Shown here one piece after another: positions 48,964-57,520 of a stretch of 64,000 nt of DNA. The translations under genes were made by a program, and so were the position numbers. The stretch is from Promicromonospora sukumoe 327MFSha3.1. Its GTDB lineage: Bacteria; Actinomycetota; Actinomycetes; Actinomycetales; Cellulomonadaceae. Numbering within the stretch: position 1 is the first letter of the stretch; every line of letters starts with the position of its first letter. Below the pieces are notes generated by a model, which did not search any database, was not told the DNA's origin, and saw only the letters and a list, made by a program, of their open reading frames with translations. The stretch is taken from the NCBI RefSeq assembly GCF_000385135.1, contig NZ_ARQM01000014.1, forward strand, positions 62,001 through 126,000, written 5' to 3'.

Positions 48964-49957
48964 CCACGGGCGAGGGCTCGAACCGATACTGCTCGGAGAC
49001 GGGCTGCGCGTACCGCCGCTCGGCCTGGGCGCGATGGGGATGAGCGCGTACTACGGCGCGAGCGACGAAGCGGAGTCGATCGCGACGCTGCGGCACGCCG
49101 TCGACGTCGGCGTGAACTTCATCGACACCGCCGAGGCTTACGGGCCCTTCGAGAACGAGAAGCTGATCGGGCGCGCGCTCGGCGCACGACGGGACGAGGT
49201 GATCCTCGCGACGAAGGCCTCCGCTGAGACCGACGACGACGGCACGATCCACGGCCGCAACGGCACGCCGGAGTACATCCGCAAGGCCGCGCACCGTTCC
49301 CTGCGGCACCTCGGCACGGACCACATCGACCTGTACTACCTGCACCGGGTGGACCCGAACGTCCCGATCGAGGAGTCCGTCGGTGCCATGGCCGAGCTGG
49401 TCACCGAGGGAAAGGTGCGGCACATCGGGCTGTCCGAGGCCTCCGCCGCGACGATCCGTCGTGCGCACGCCGTCCACCCGCTGGCCGCGGTGCAGTCGGA
49501 GTTCTCGCTCTTCGCGCGGGACGTACTGCACAACGACGAGCTGGCGACGATGCGCGAGCTCGGTATCGGGCTCGTGGCCTTCTCACCGCTCGGACGGGGA
49601 GTGCTCACCGACAGTGTGACGTCGCTCGACGACCTGGACGCCGACGACGCCCGGCGGACCCTCCCGCGCTTCCAGCCCGAGGCCTTCGCCGCGAACCGCC
49701 GACTGGTGGAGCGGGTGGCAGAGATCGCTCGCAGGCACGGGGCGACGCTCGCGCAGGTCGCGCTGGCCTGGGTCATCGCCGAGGGCGTGGTGCCGATCCC
49801 CGGCACGCGGCGGCGATCCCGGCTCGACGAGAACGTCGGGGCCGTGGGGCTGACGCTGTCGGAGGCGGATCGGGCGGAACTGGCTGAGGCGCTGCCCGCC
49901 GCGGAGGTCGTGGGAACGCGGGACTACGTGGAGGTCGCAGCAGGGATGGACCGGTAG
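48953..49957 (+). CDS. Aldo/keto reductase
   Basis: 334 residues, an NADPH-dependent TIM-barrel oxidoreductase. The catalytic tetrad can be seen: Asp and Tyr in FIDTAEAYG, Lys in ILATKAS, His in YYLHRVDP; the NADP end is IPGTRRRSRLDENVGA. The substrate is a carbonyl compound, probably a toxic aldehyde or ketone. ATG 48953 is preceded by GGAAGAG. It overlaps the MerR gene, so the two are co-transcribed and likely form an inducible detoxification unit. Confidence 0.93.
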   Translation: MTNDHGRGLEPILLGDGLRVPPLGLGAMGMSAYYGASDEAESIATLRHAVDVGVNFIDTAEAYGPFENEKLIGRALGARRDEVILATKASAETDDDGTIHGRNGTPEYIRKAAHRSLRHLGTDHIDLYYLHRVDPNVPIEESVGAMAELVTEGKVRHIGLSEASAATIRRAHAVHPLAAVQSEFSLFARDVLHNDELATMRELGIGLVAFSPLGRGVLTDSVTSLDDLDADDARRTLPRFQPEAFAANRRLVERVAEIARRHGATLAQVALAWVIAEGVVPIPGTRRRSRLDENVGAVGLTLSEADRAELAEALPAAEVVGTRDYVEVAAGMDR

Positions 49958-49979
49958 CGCCGGCGGCTACGGCTCGGCA

Positions 49980-50028
49980 CGAGGATCGCGCGTCATCGCG
50001 GCGGCATGCCGTTCTCGTGCGATCCTCG
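49980..50028 (+). terminator. Possible terminator after the aldo/keto reductase
   Basis: CGAGGATCGC (49980-49989) pairs perfectly with GCGATCCTCG (50019-50028) across a long 29-base loop. No clear T-run. Confidence 0.45.
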
Positions 50029-50033
50029 TCAGC

Positions 50034-50051
50034 CGTTGCATATCCGCAACG
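50034..50051. promoter_or_regulatory. 18-bp palindrome, copy 3
   Basis: CGTTGCATATCCGCAACG; its reverse complement differs from copy 1 by one base. It stands about 110 bases ahead of the DoxX-like gene. Confidence 0.6.
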
Positions 50052-50162
50052 TCCGAGGTCGAGGGCTTGCTCTGAGCCGAGCCCCGCGCACCGGGTCGAC
50101 GGATCCTCCACCGGCGAGCCCCCGGATCGTGTGCGGCCGGCGCGGGGTCCAGGATGGACCCC

Positions 50163-50579
50163 ATGGCATCCACCAGCTCGGTCCTCCGCGGCATCGGCCA
50201 GGTAGCTCTCGGCGCCGCCCTGCTCACGGCCGGCATCGGCCACCTCACCAAGGCGCGCAAGGAGTTCCAGGCCCAGGTCCCGACCTGGTTCCCTGCCGAC
50301 CCCGACACCGTCGTGGTCGGGTCCGGGATCGTCGAGATCAGCCTCGGCACCGCGCTCGTGGCCACGTGGAAGCAGCCTGCCCGACGGCGGCTGGGCGCGC
50401 TGGTCGCCGCGTTCTTCGTCGCGGTCTTCCCCGGGAACATCGCACAGCTGGTGGAGCGGCGGGACGCGTTCGGCCTGGACACGGACCGGAAGCGGGCGCT
50501 GCGCCTGCTGGGCCAGCCGGTCCTGGTCGCGTGGGCGCTCGCCTCGACGCGGGCCCGGTCCGTCCAGGACAAGGGCTGA
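50163..50579 (+). CDS. DoxX-like small membrane protein
   Basis: About 138 residues with four hydrophobic helices (for example LRGIGQVALGAALLTAGIGHL and RLGALVAAFFVAVFPGNIAQL). The GIGHLTKAR and FPGNIAQ segments fit the DoxX/DoxD-like family of membrane proteins. Function unknown, often linked to redox or sulfur. ATG 50163 has AGGA upstream; an ATG at 50154 is possible. Convergent with the next gene with 2 bases between stops. Confidence 0.78.
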   Translation: MASTSSVLRGIGQVALGAALLTAGIGHLTKARKEFQAQVPTWFPADPDTVVVGSGIVEISLGTALVATWKQPARRRLGALVAAFFVAVFPGNIAQLVERRDAFGLDTDRKRALRLLGQPVLVAWALASTRARSVQDKG

Positions 50580-50581
50580 CG

Positions 50582-51352
50582 TCAGGCGTCCTGGAACATC
50601 CCCACGCTGCTCGCGAAGTCGACCAGCTCGAACGTCGAGCCCGTGACGAGAGTGGCCCCTGCCGCCCGGGCGACGTCCGAGACCTGCTCGACGTTCCCGT
50701 ACAGCACGAACGGGACGTGGGCGTCCGCCGCGCGGACCTTCGTGAGCAGGCGGAGCCCGGCATCCGGCACGTCGACGCCGGACTCGTGCCGGCCCATGTC
50801 CGAGATCACCAGGCCGTAGCGGCGTGCGGTGAGCAGGCTCATCGCCTCGTCCGTGGTGCGCGCGGTGTCGACCTCGGCACCCTCGCGCCGCCACGACTCC
50901 GCGAGCATCGCGTTGTTCTCGGGGTGGTCGTCGACCCACAGGATCGAGTGGGGAGCCGAACCCGGCAGCGCGCCCTGCGTGTCCGGCCGACCGAAGCCGA
51001 TCAGCTCGTCGGCCGGACCGGGCTCCTCGTCCTGCACGGCTTCCGGCCCGCCCCAACCGGCCTCCGGCCCGCTCCCCACGCCGCCCGCCCAGCCCCCGGC
51101 CGCGCCCACCCCGACGTCGTCCAGCCGCTTGCGCAGTGAAGCCACCTCGTGCTGCAGGTCCGTGATCATGTCGGACTGCTGGTCCGTCGCCTGCTTGAGG
51201 TTGAGCCGCTGCCCGCCGATCTCCAGCGTGACGTCGTCGGAGTTTCGCAGTTTCGACAGGAGCTGCCGTCCGAAGACCAGCAGCACGACGATCACGAGCA
51301 GGGGCCACAGCAGGCTGGCGACAGCCCCGATCAGGTCAGCAACGGGAGACAC
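50582..51352 (-). CDS. Membrane-anchored receiver-domain protein
   Basis: 256 residues: one N-terminal membrane helix (LIGAVASLLWPLLVIVVLLVFG), a coiled coil (about 50-80), a Gly/Pro-rich linker and a C-terminal CheY-like receiver (SILWVDDHPENNAMLAESW, then phospho-Asp candidate in LVISDMGRHES). The conserved Thr/Ser is Tyr-Gly-Asn (FVLYGN), and the Lys-Pro switch is VTGS, so it departs from the standard two-component switch. No kinase is next to it and there is no output domain. GTG start. Possibly a membrane scaffold or sensor of unknown partner. Confidence 0.75.
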   Translation of the reverse strand: MSPVADLIGAVASLLWPLLVIVVLLVFGRQLLSKLRNSDDVTLEIGGQRLNLKQATDQQSDMITDLQHEVASLRKRLDDVGVGAAGGWAGGVGSGPEAGWGGPEAVQDEEPGPADELIGFGRPDTQGALPGSAPHSILWVDDHPENNAMLAESWRREGAEVDTARTTDEAMSLLTARRYGLVISDMGRHESGVDVPDAGLRLLTKVRAADAHVPFVLYGNVEQVSDVARAAGATLVTGSTFELVDFASSVGMFQDA

Positions 51353-51386
51353 GGGATAAAACGTACAGGTCGGACGGCGGTGGGCG

Positions 51387-54300
51387 TCAGCCCTCCAGCA
51401 GCCCCCGGATGTCGTCGGCGCCCAGCGACCCCGCGAACGCCCCGGCGTCGTCGCTCAGCACGGCGTCGAACAGCCGGGCCTTGCGCTCCTTGAGCGCCAT
51501 CACCTTGTCCTCGATCGTGTTCTCGGAGACGAGCCGGAACACCATCACGTTCGACGTCTGCCCGATGCGGTGCGTCCGGTCGATCGCCTGTGCCTCCGTC
51601 GCCGGGTTCCACCACGGGTCGAGCAGGTAGACGTAGTCGGCCTCGGTCAGGTTCAGCCCGAACCCGCCGGCCTTGAGGCTGATCAGGAACACCGGTGCCG
51701 TGCCGTCCTTGAACCGGCCGATCACCTCCGGCCGGCGCCGGGTGGAGCCGTCCAGGTACTCGTACGGGATCCCGAGCTCCCGGCACACCTCCGCCGCCTT
51801 GGCCAGGAACGACGTGAACTGCGAGAACACCAGCGCGCGGTGCCCCTCGGCGGCCACCTCGGCGAGCTGCTCGGCGAGCAGGTTCAGCTTGGCCGACGCC
51901 ACGCCCTCGTACTCCGCGTCCACCAGCGAGGCGTCCAGCGCCATGCGGCGCAGCGTGGTCAGCGCGCGGAACACCGCCACGCGGTTCTCGTCGAAGCTGT
52001 CCAGCAGACCCAGCAGCCGGGACCGCTCCCGCTGCAGGTGCGTGTCGTAGATCCGGCGGTGTCGGGGGTCCAGGGTCACGCGGAGCACCTGCTCCTGCCG
52101 CTCGGGCAGCTCCGGCGCCACCTGGCTCTTGGTCCGGCGCAGCATGAGGGGCTTGATCCGGCGGCGGAGCCGGCCCAGGAGCGGGCCCGAGTCGCCCTCG
52201 CCGGCGACGGGCTTGACGTAGTCCTCGCGGAACCTGGTCGCCGACCCGTACAGCCCCGGCGCCACGATCGCGAGCATCGCCCACAGCTCCATGAGGTTGT
52301 TCTCCATGGGCGTGCCCGTGATCGCCAGCTTGAACGGCGCCCGCAGCCGGCGGGCCGACTCGTTGGCCCGCGTCTGGTGGTTCTTCGCGAACTGCGCCTC
52401 GTCGAGGATCAGCCCGCTCCACCCGACGTCGGCGAACGCGTCGAAGTCCAGCCGGAAGATCGCGTACGAGGTGACGACGACGTCCGCCCCGGCGGCCACG
52501 TCCGCCACCGACGTCCCGGCCTTGCGAGCCGTCGTCGGCAGCGTCACCACCTTCAGGTCCGGCGTGAACCGCGCGGCCTCGGCCGCCCAGTTGCTCACCA
52601 CCGAGGCGGGCGCGACCACGAGGAACGGCGGCGAGCCCGGGGCCGCCTCCTGGCGGGCCTGGGCCACGAAGGCCAGGGTCTGCACGGTCTTGCCCAGCCC
52701 CATGTCGTCGGCGAGGATCCCGCCCAGCCCGTGCCGCCACAGGAAGGTCAGCCACTCGAACCCGTGCTGCTGGTACGGCCGCAGCTCCGCCTTCAGGCCC
52801 ACGGGCGGGGGCAGTGTCTGCGGGCCCTCGGCACCGTCGGCGGTGAGCGCGACCAGCTCGCTCACCGAGTGTCGCCACCGGTCGGACTGCTCGACGAAGT
52901 CGGCGACGTCCTCCAGCTCGGCCCAGAGGCTCGCGTTGAAGCGGCTGACCCGGAGCTTGCCCGGCTGGTCCGAGAGCCGCTGCGCCTCCTCGATCAGGGC
53001 CCGGAGCTCCGCGAACACCGGCAGGTCCGTGCGCAGCCAGGTGCCGTCGGTGAGCATGAACCGCTTCTGGTTGCGGGCCAGCGCGTCGAACAGCGACCCG
53101 AAGGGGATCTCGCGCCCGTTGACCGCCACGGTGACGCCCAGCTCGAACCAGTCCATGTCGCCGCTGTCGGTGGCGCGCATGCTGACGACCGGCGTCGCCT
53201 CGAGCCCGCGGTACTCCGGCAGCTCGTCGCTCTCGACCCGGACGTCCGGCAGTGCCCGGAGCGCGGGCAGCGCCGTCGTGACGAGGTCCATCGCCCGCAG
53301 CCCGCGATACACCTCGGGCGCCACCCGGAAGTGGCCGAACCCCGGCAGCTCGCGCACCGCGGCCACGGCGCGGCCCAGGGTCGCGGTCTCCGCCGCGAGG
53401 TCGCGCAGGTCCGCTCCCGGCTCCAGCGCCGTGGTCAGCGGGTACTCCTTGTCCGACGGCGGGTAGGCCCACCGCCACGTCACGTGCACCTCGGCCGCCG
53501 ACACCGCCTCGATGGACGCGACGAGCTCCGGCCGGGGCAGGTCCGGCAGGTCGACGCCGGGCTCCGCGCGGACCCGGACCTCACGCCGTAGGAGCGGGAG
53601 GTAGTCCGCGAGGAACTCGTCGACGGCGTCGGCCGGGATGGCGACGTCGGACAGGTGCACCGCGGCGCGCTCCTGGTCGGTGAGCGGCGCCGCCGTCGGG
53701 CCCAGGGTGATGGTGCGGCCCTGGGACGACTCCTCGACCGCGAACAGGCCGTGGTCGCCGAGCGGTCCGACGGACGTCGCGGCCGTGACCACGCCGTCGA
53801 AGGCGACGGTCCGCTCCAGGCGCGCGCCGCCGTCGGGCAGGGAGAGGTCGAGGGAGACAGACGCGTCGTGGGCCAGCCGCACCGACTCCCGACGGGACTT
53901 GCCGACCAGCTCGATCCCGAGCTCCGCCGCGTCGGCGAGGTGGTGCCAGAAGGGGCGGGCGAGCACGTCGTCGAGACTGATCCAGTCACCGGTGCTGAGG
54001 TAGCCGTAGCCGCGCGGGCTCGTGGCGCGCAGGGCGTCGAGGGTGGTGAACCACTGCCGGACCGCGGGGTCGACCCCGCGGAGGAACCCGTTGCGGATGT
54101 AGTTCCACGAGGCGTTGCCGCCCACCCAGGCGCCCCGGTCGTTGCGCTGCACGGGCCGCATCGACAGCGCCAGGTTGTTCGCGGCGGCGGTGCCGTCGAT
54201 CCGCAGCTGGAGCGCCAGCTCCGGCGCATCGTCGGGCGCCGGCCCGGCCGGCGGTCCCGCGGGCGCGGTGGGCACGAGCTGCTGGACGACCGCCTTCCAC

Positions 54301-54665
54301 TCCGGCACCTGCGGTGCGCGGGTCAGCGACGACGCGGACCGCACCAGCGAGGCCAGCCCGTCCGTCCCGGACTCCAGCAGAGTCGCCGCCACGTGCTTGC
54401 AGGCGGACCTGACCGGGCACGTGCAGTCCGAGCCGACGACGACGGGCGGCCCCGGCGGGTCCTCCTGGAACTCGATGGAGCACGAGTAGGTGCTGCGGCC
54501 GCTGCCGCGCACCCAGGAGATGAGCAGCATCTCGGCCGGCAGCCACTCCCACGAGATGACCCGGCCCTGCTGCTGGTACTCCTCCCCGCGCTGGTACGCG
54601 CCGCTGCCCACCAGCAGCTTGATGGCCGCGGGGTGGATGCGCGGGGCGGGGATCGGCGGGGGCAC
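51387..54665 (-). CDS. SWIM zinc-finger SNF2-family ATPase/helicase
   Basis: 1092 residues. N-terminal SWIM finger with C81-x-C83 and C89-x-H91; then a beta-rich middle; a SNF2/RapA-type motor at the C-terminus: motif I ILADDMGLGKTVQTLAF, motif II LILDEAQFAKN, TGTPMENNLMELW, motif V/VI QAIDRTHRIGQTSNVMVFRLV. These enzymes translocate on DNA and remodel protein-DNA complexes; SWIM fingers are often linked to DNA or defence-related roles. Not part of a visible defence operon. GTG start. Confidence 0.92.
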   Translation of the reverse strand: MPPPIPAPRIHPAAIKLLVGSGAYQRGEEYQQQGRVISWEWLPAEMLLISWVRGSGRSTYSCSIEFQEDPPGPPVVVGSDCTCPVRSACKHVAATLLESGTDGLASLVRSASSLTRAPQVPEWKAVVQQLVPTAPAGPPAGPAPDDAPELALQLRIDGTAAANNLALSMRPVQRNDRGAWVGGNASWNYIRNGFLRGVDPAVRQWFTTLDALRATSPRGYGYLSTGDWISLDDVLARPFWHHLADAAELGIELVGKSRRESVRLAHDASVSLDLSLPDGGARLERTVAFDGVVTAATSVGPLGDHGLFAVEESSQGRTITLGPTAAPLTDQERAAVHLSDVAIPADAVDEFLADYLPLLRREVRVRAEPGVDLPDLPRPELVASIEAVSAAEVHVTWRWAYPPSDKEYPLTTALEPGADLRDLAAETATLGRAVAAVRELPGFGHFRVAPEVYRGLRAMDLVTTALPALRALPDVRVESDELPEYRGLEATPVVSMRATDSGDMDWFELGVTVAVNGREIPFGSLFDALARNQKRFMLTDGTWLRTDLPVFAELRALIEEAQRLSDQPGKLRVSRFNASLWAELEDVADFVEQSDRWRHSVSELVALTADGAEGPQTLPPPVGLKAELRPYQQHGFEWLTFLWRHGLGGILADDMGLGKTVQTLAFVAQARQEAAPGSPPFLVVAPASVVSNWAAEAARFTPDLKVVTLPTTARKAGTSVADVAAGADVVVTSYAIFRLDFDAFADVGWSGLILDEAQFAKNHQTRANESARRLRAPFKLAITGTPMENNLMELWAMLAIVAPGLYGSATRFREDYVKPVAGEGDSGPLLGRLRRRIKPLMLRRTKSQVAPELPERQEQVLRVTLDPRHRRIYDTHLQRERSRLLGLLDSFDENRVAVFRALTTLRRMALDASLVDAEYEGVASAKLNLLAEQLAEVAAEGHRALVFSQFTSFLAKAAEVCRELGIPYEYLDGSTRRRPEVIGRFKDGTAPVFLISLKAGGFGLNLTEADYVYLLDPWWNPATEAQAIDRTHRIGQTSNVMVFRLVSENTIEDKVMALKERKARLFDAVLSDDAGAFAGSLGADDIRGLLEG

Positions 54666-54704
54666 CCATCCATGGTTCCACGCCGGCCGGCCCGCACCGC
54701 CGAG

Positions 54705-54713
54705 TTATCCACA
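54705..54713 (+). promoter_or_regulatory. DnaA-box-like sequence
   Basis: TTATCCACA in the intergenic space between the divergent helicase and membrane-protein genes. A TGTGGACAA (reverse of TTGTCCACA) is at about 55216-55224, inside the following gene. No cluster. Confidence 0.35.
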
Positions 54714-54763
54714 GCGTGCCGCGCATCACACGGAGTGTCAGTGGCTTCTGGGAGGGTGTCCGC

Positions 54764-55573
54764 ATGAACCCGTTGCCCGACGCCGGCCGCCGGCCCGCCG
54801 CGCTCAGCATCATCGCCCTCGCCCTCGCGGCGTGGATGGCGGTGCCGCAGCGCCTGCTCCTTCCCAGGAGCGAGCTCGACCTGGGGTTCACCACGAACAA
54901 CCTGGTCTACATGGTGGAGAACGCGGCGACGGCCGGGACCGTGCTGCTCGCTCTGGGAGCGGCCGCGCTGCGGGCCCGACGGCTCCTGGTCGCCGCCGTC
55001 GTCGTGGTCGGCGCGCACCTGCTGCTCCAGGTCGGCACGGCCGTGGTGCAGCTCGCGTTCGGCGCCCGGCCCGACCTGCTCCTGGGCACCCTGGCCGAGA
55101 TCTTCGTGCTGGCCGTCGTGGCGACCGGCGTCCTGCTCGCGCTGCTCCTGCGCGATCCCCGGACGGCGCGGCGGGCCGGCCTGGTCGTCGTCCTGGTCGG
55201 TGCGGTCATCCACACCCTGTGGACAAGCGTGCTGCTCCCGGTCGTCTCGATGCTGTCGTTCGGGGGTCTGCTGACCGGGATGATCGGATCGCTGCTGCTG
55301 AGCGCGGTGCTCGGGCTGCTCGTCGTGGCGGCGGCCGCGCTGTGCGGCTGGGCGGCACCCGTGACGCGGCGGATCGGGGCGCTGCTCGCGGCGGTCGTCG
55401 CGGTGCTCGGCCTCCTGGCCGCGGCCGGCTCGTTCGGCGTACTCGGCGCTGGGTACGCGGTGGCGCAGATCCTGCAGGGGCTGCTGATGCTGACTGTCGT
55501 GCCGTTCGCCGTCGTCGCGGCCCGGCGCCCTGCGGTGGCCGTTACCCCTGATCCGGCCACCGTCGAGGCTTGA
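54764..55573 (+). CDS. Polytopic membrane protein of unknown function
   Basis: 269 residues, Ala/Val/Leu-rich with about six or seven predicted helices and few charged residues (for example LLVAAVVVVGAHLLLQVGTAV and LAEIFVLAVVATGVLLALLL). No family motif is recognised. ATG 54764 has GGGAGGG 7 bases upstream. It diverges from the SNF2 gene. Confidence 0.7.
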   Translation: MNPLPDAGRRPAALSIIALALAAWMAVPQRLLLPRSELDLGFTTNNLVYMVENAATAGTVLLALGAAALRARRLLVAAVVVVGAHLLLQVGTAVVQLAFGARPDLLLGTLAEIFVLAVVATGVLLALLLRDPRTARRAGLVVVLVGAVIHTLWTSVLLPVVSMLSFGGLLTGMIGSLLLSAVLGLLVVAAAALCGWAAPVTRRIGALLAAVVAVLGLLAAAGSFGVLGAGYAVAQILQGLLMLTVVPFAVVAARRPAVAVTPDPATVEA

Positions 55574-55581
55574 GAGAACTG

Positions 55582-55986
55582 CTATCTCGCGGAGCTGGCC
55601 CGGATTTCTTCCAGCGCCACGACCTCGAGGATCTGCTTGACGATGATCGGACCGACCGACTCCCAGGAGAGCATCTCGGCGATCACCATGTAGGAAAGGT
55701 CGTCCCCGGTGAAGCAGCCGCCACGGTGCAGAGCGTTGAGCAGGCGGTGCTTGGGCCAGGTGAGTTCGTCGAGCCGCTCGACCCGCCGCACTGCGGGGTA
55801 GAGGCGGCCGACGGGAAGGGGCTTGAGCCGCGTCACTGCGGCGTCTGCCAGGCGTGCGACGCCTACGTCGGTCTTGTTGTCGACCTTACCGACGTACCAG
55901 GCGTCGTCTTCGGCCATGACCTCGCGGAACCAGGGAAATACCTCACCCCAGGTTGGCGTCGGGGTGACGGCGGGTGCGTCGGACAT
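55582..55986 (-). CDS. Hypothetical protein
   Basis: 134 residues, soluble, helical and acidic-basic mixed (WGEVFPWFREVMAEDDAWYVGKVDN, WPKHRLLNALHRGGCFTGDDLSYMVIAEML). No known domain was recognised; the middle is likely a small helical fold. ATG 55986 with GGAGG upstream. Convergent with the previous gene. Confidence 0.55.
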   Translation of the reverse strand: MSDAPAVTPTPTWGEVFPWFREVMAEDDAWYVGKVDNKTDVGVARLADAAVTRLKPLPVGRLYPAVRRVERLDELTWPKHRLLNALHRGGCFTGDDLSYMVIAEMLSWESVGPIIVKQILEVVALEEIRASSAR

Positions 55987-56091
55987 GAACGGGAGCCTCC
56001 AGTCCCTGTAGGTAACTAGTCTCAATCCTTGCACCGTTCGACCGGCAAAACAGGCATGTTCGCCTCAAAAGACCGGACCTCATCCACAAAT

Positions 56092-57393
56092 TCACCCGCT
56101 TACCGGTTGCCGCACCAGCGCAGCCGTGCGAGTGCCGCGGAGACCGAACAGCAGCGCGGCCAGGACGTACCCCAGGGAGAGGGCGACGAAGAGGCCGGGC
56201 GACCAGCCGGCGTCCGGCACGAGGAATGCCGCGAGGGCCGCCGCGCCGACGAACGCGGCGTTGTAGAGCACGTCGTAGAACGCGAAGGCACGACCGCGGT
56301 ACGCGTCCTCGGAGTCGCGCTGCACGATGGTGTCGACGGCGATCTTGGCGCCCTGCGCCGCGAGGCCGAGCAGCCCGGCGGCGGTGACCACGGCGGCGAA
56401 GCCGGGCTCGGGCACGAGGATGAGCTGCGACAACCCCGCCACCAGGAGCATCACGGCGATCCAGGACTGCGGGGCCATGCGCCGGGCCAGCACCGCGGTG
56501 AGCAGGATCGCGAGCCCGCCGCCCACGCCGGTCGCCGCGATCACCGTGGCGAACATCGCGAGCCCCGCGGTCGGGTCGTCAGGGTCGGCCAGCAGGTTGC
56601 GGGACATCAGGATCGACGCGATGAACACGACCCCGTACAGGAAGCGGTGCAGCGCCATGACCAGCAGCGCCTGGCCGGGCGTGCGGCGTGCGGCCAGGTA
56701 GCGCGCGCCGTCGACCAGGCCGCGGACGACGTTCGCCAGCTCGTTGCGGATGGAGCCGACGGCGGGCTCCAGCGGACCCAGCAGCGTGCGCGACATCCGC
56801 AGCCCCAGCAGCGAGGCGCAGCCCATCACGACGCTCGCGCAGGCCAGCGCCGTGGCGTCGTGGACCCGGCCCGACGGCATCGCGAGGCTCAGCACGAAGC
56901 TCAGGCCGCCCCCGAGGAACGCCGCACCCGCGCCGAGCGTCGGCGTCAGCGCGTTGGCCGTGAGCAGCAGGTCGCCCTGGACCACGCGCGGCAGGCCCGC
57001 CGAGAGGCCGGCGAGCAGGAAGCGGTTGACGCTCAGGGCCGCGAGGCCCAGCACGTAGATCGCGGGCGTGACGCCCTGCGTGAGCATGAGCACCGCCATC
57101 GTGGCGGTGATCAGCACGCGCACCGCGTTGCCGTAGACCAGCACCTGACGCCGCTGCCACCGGTCCAGGAACACGCCGGCGAACGGTCCCACCACGGTGA
57201 AGGGCGCCAGCATCAGCGCGAACGCGCCGGCGATCGCGGACGCCGACCCCTGTGACTCCGGGCTGAAGAACAACAGGTTGGCGAGGCCCACCTGGAACAT
57301 GCCGTCGGCTGCCTGGGACACGAGCCGCACCGCGAACAGCTTCCGGAACCCGGGAAGGCGCAGCAGAGCGCGCAGCTCGGCGAGGACGGTCAC
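56092..57393 (-). CDS. MFS transporter
   Basis: A 433-residue membrane protein, about 12 helices, of the major facilitator type. N-terminal LRALLRLPGFRKLFAVRLVSQAADGMFQ is the conserved cytoplasmic entry; GPFAGVFLDRWQRRQVLV is motif A. Resembles putative export MFS of actinobacteria. GTG 57393 fits better than the ATG at 57480. Divergent from the esterase-like gene. Substrate unknown. Confidence 0.85.
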   Translation of the reverse strand: MTVLAELRALLRLPGFRKLFAVRLVSQAADGMFQVGLANLLFFSPESQGSASAIAGAFALMLAPFTVVGPFAGVFLDRWQRRQVLVYGNAVRVLITATMAVLMLTQGVTPAIYVLGLAALSVNRFLLAGLSAGLPRVVQGDLLLTANALTPTLGAGAAFLGGGLSFVLSLAMPSGRVHDATALACASVVMGCASLLGLRMSRTLLGPLEPAVGSIRNELANVVRGLVDGARYLAARRTPGQALLVMALHRFLYGVVFIASILMSRNLLADPDDPTAGLAMFATVIAATGVGGGLAILLTAVLARRMAPQSWIAVMLLVAGLSQLILVPEPGFAAVVTAAGLLGLAAQGAKIAVDTIVQRDSEDAYRGRAFAFYDVLYNAAFVGAAALAAFLVPDAGWSPGLFVALSLGYVLAALLFGLRGTRTAALVRQPVSG

Positions 57394-57520
57394 ACCGTCG
57401 AGCCTAGCCGCGCACGCCCTTCGCCACCTGGGCTCGCGCGCGCGGAAGTTCACCTGCGCGACACCCCCGGGCCAGCCCACGGTCCTCCCAGCGACACCGG
57501 ATCGCGCGACGGTGCCGAGC

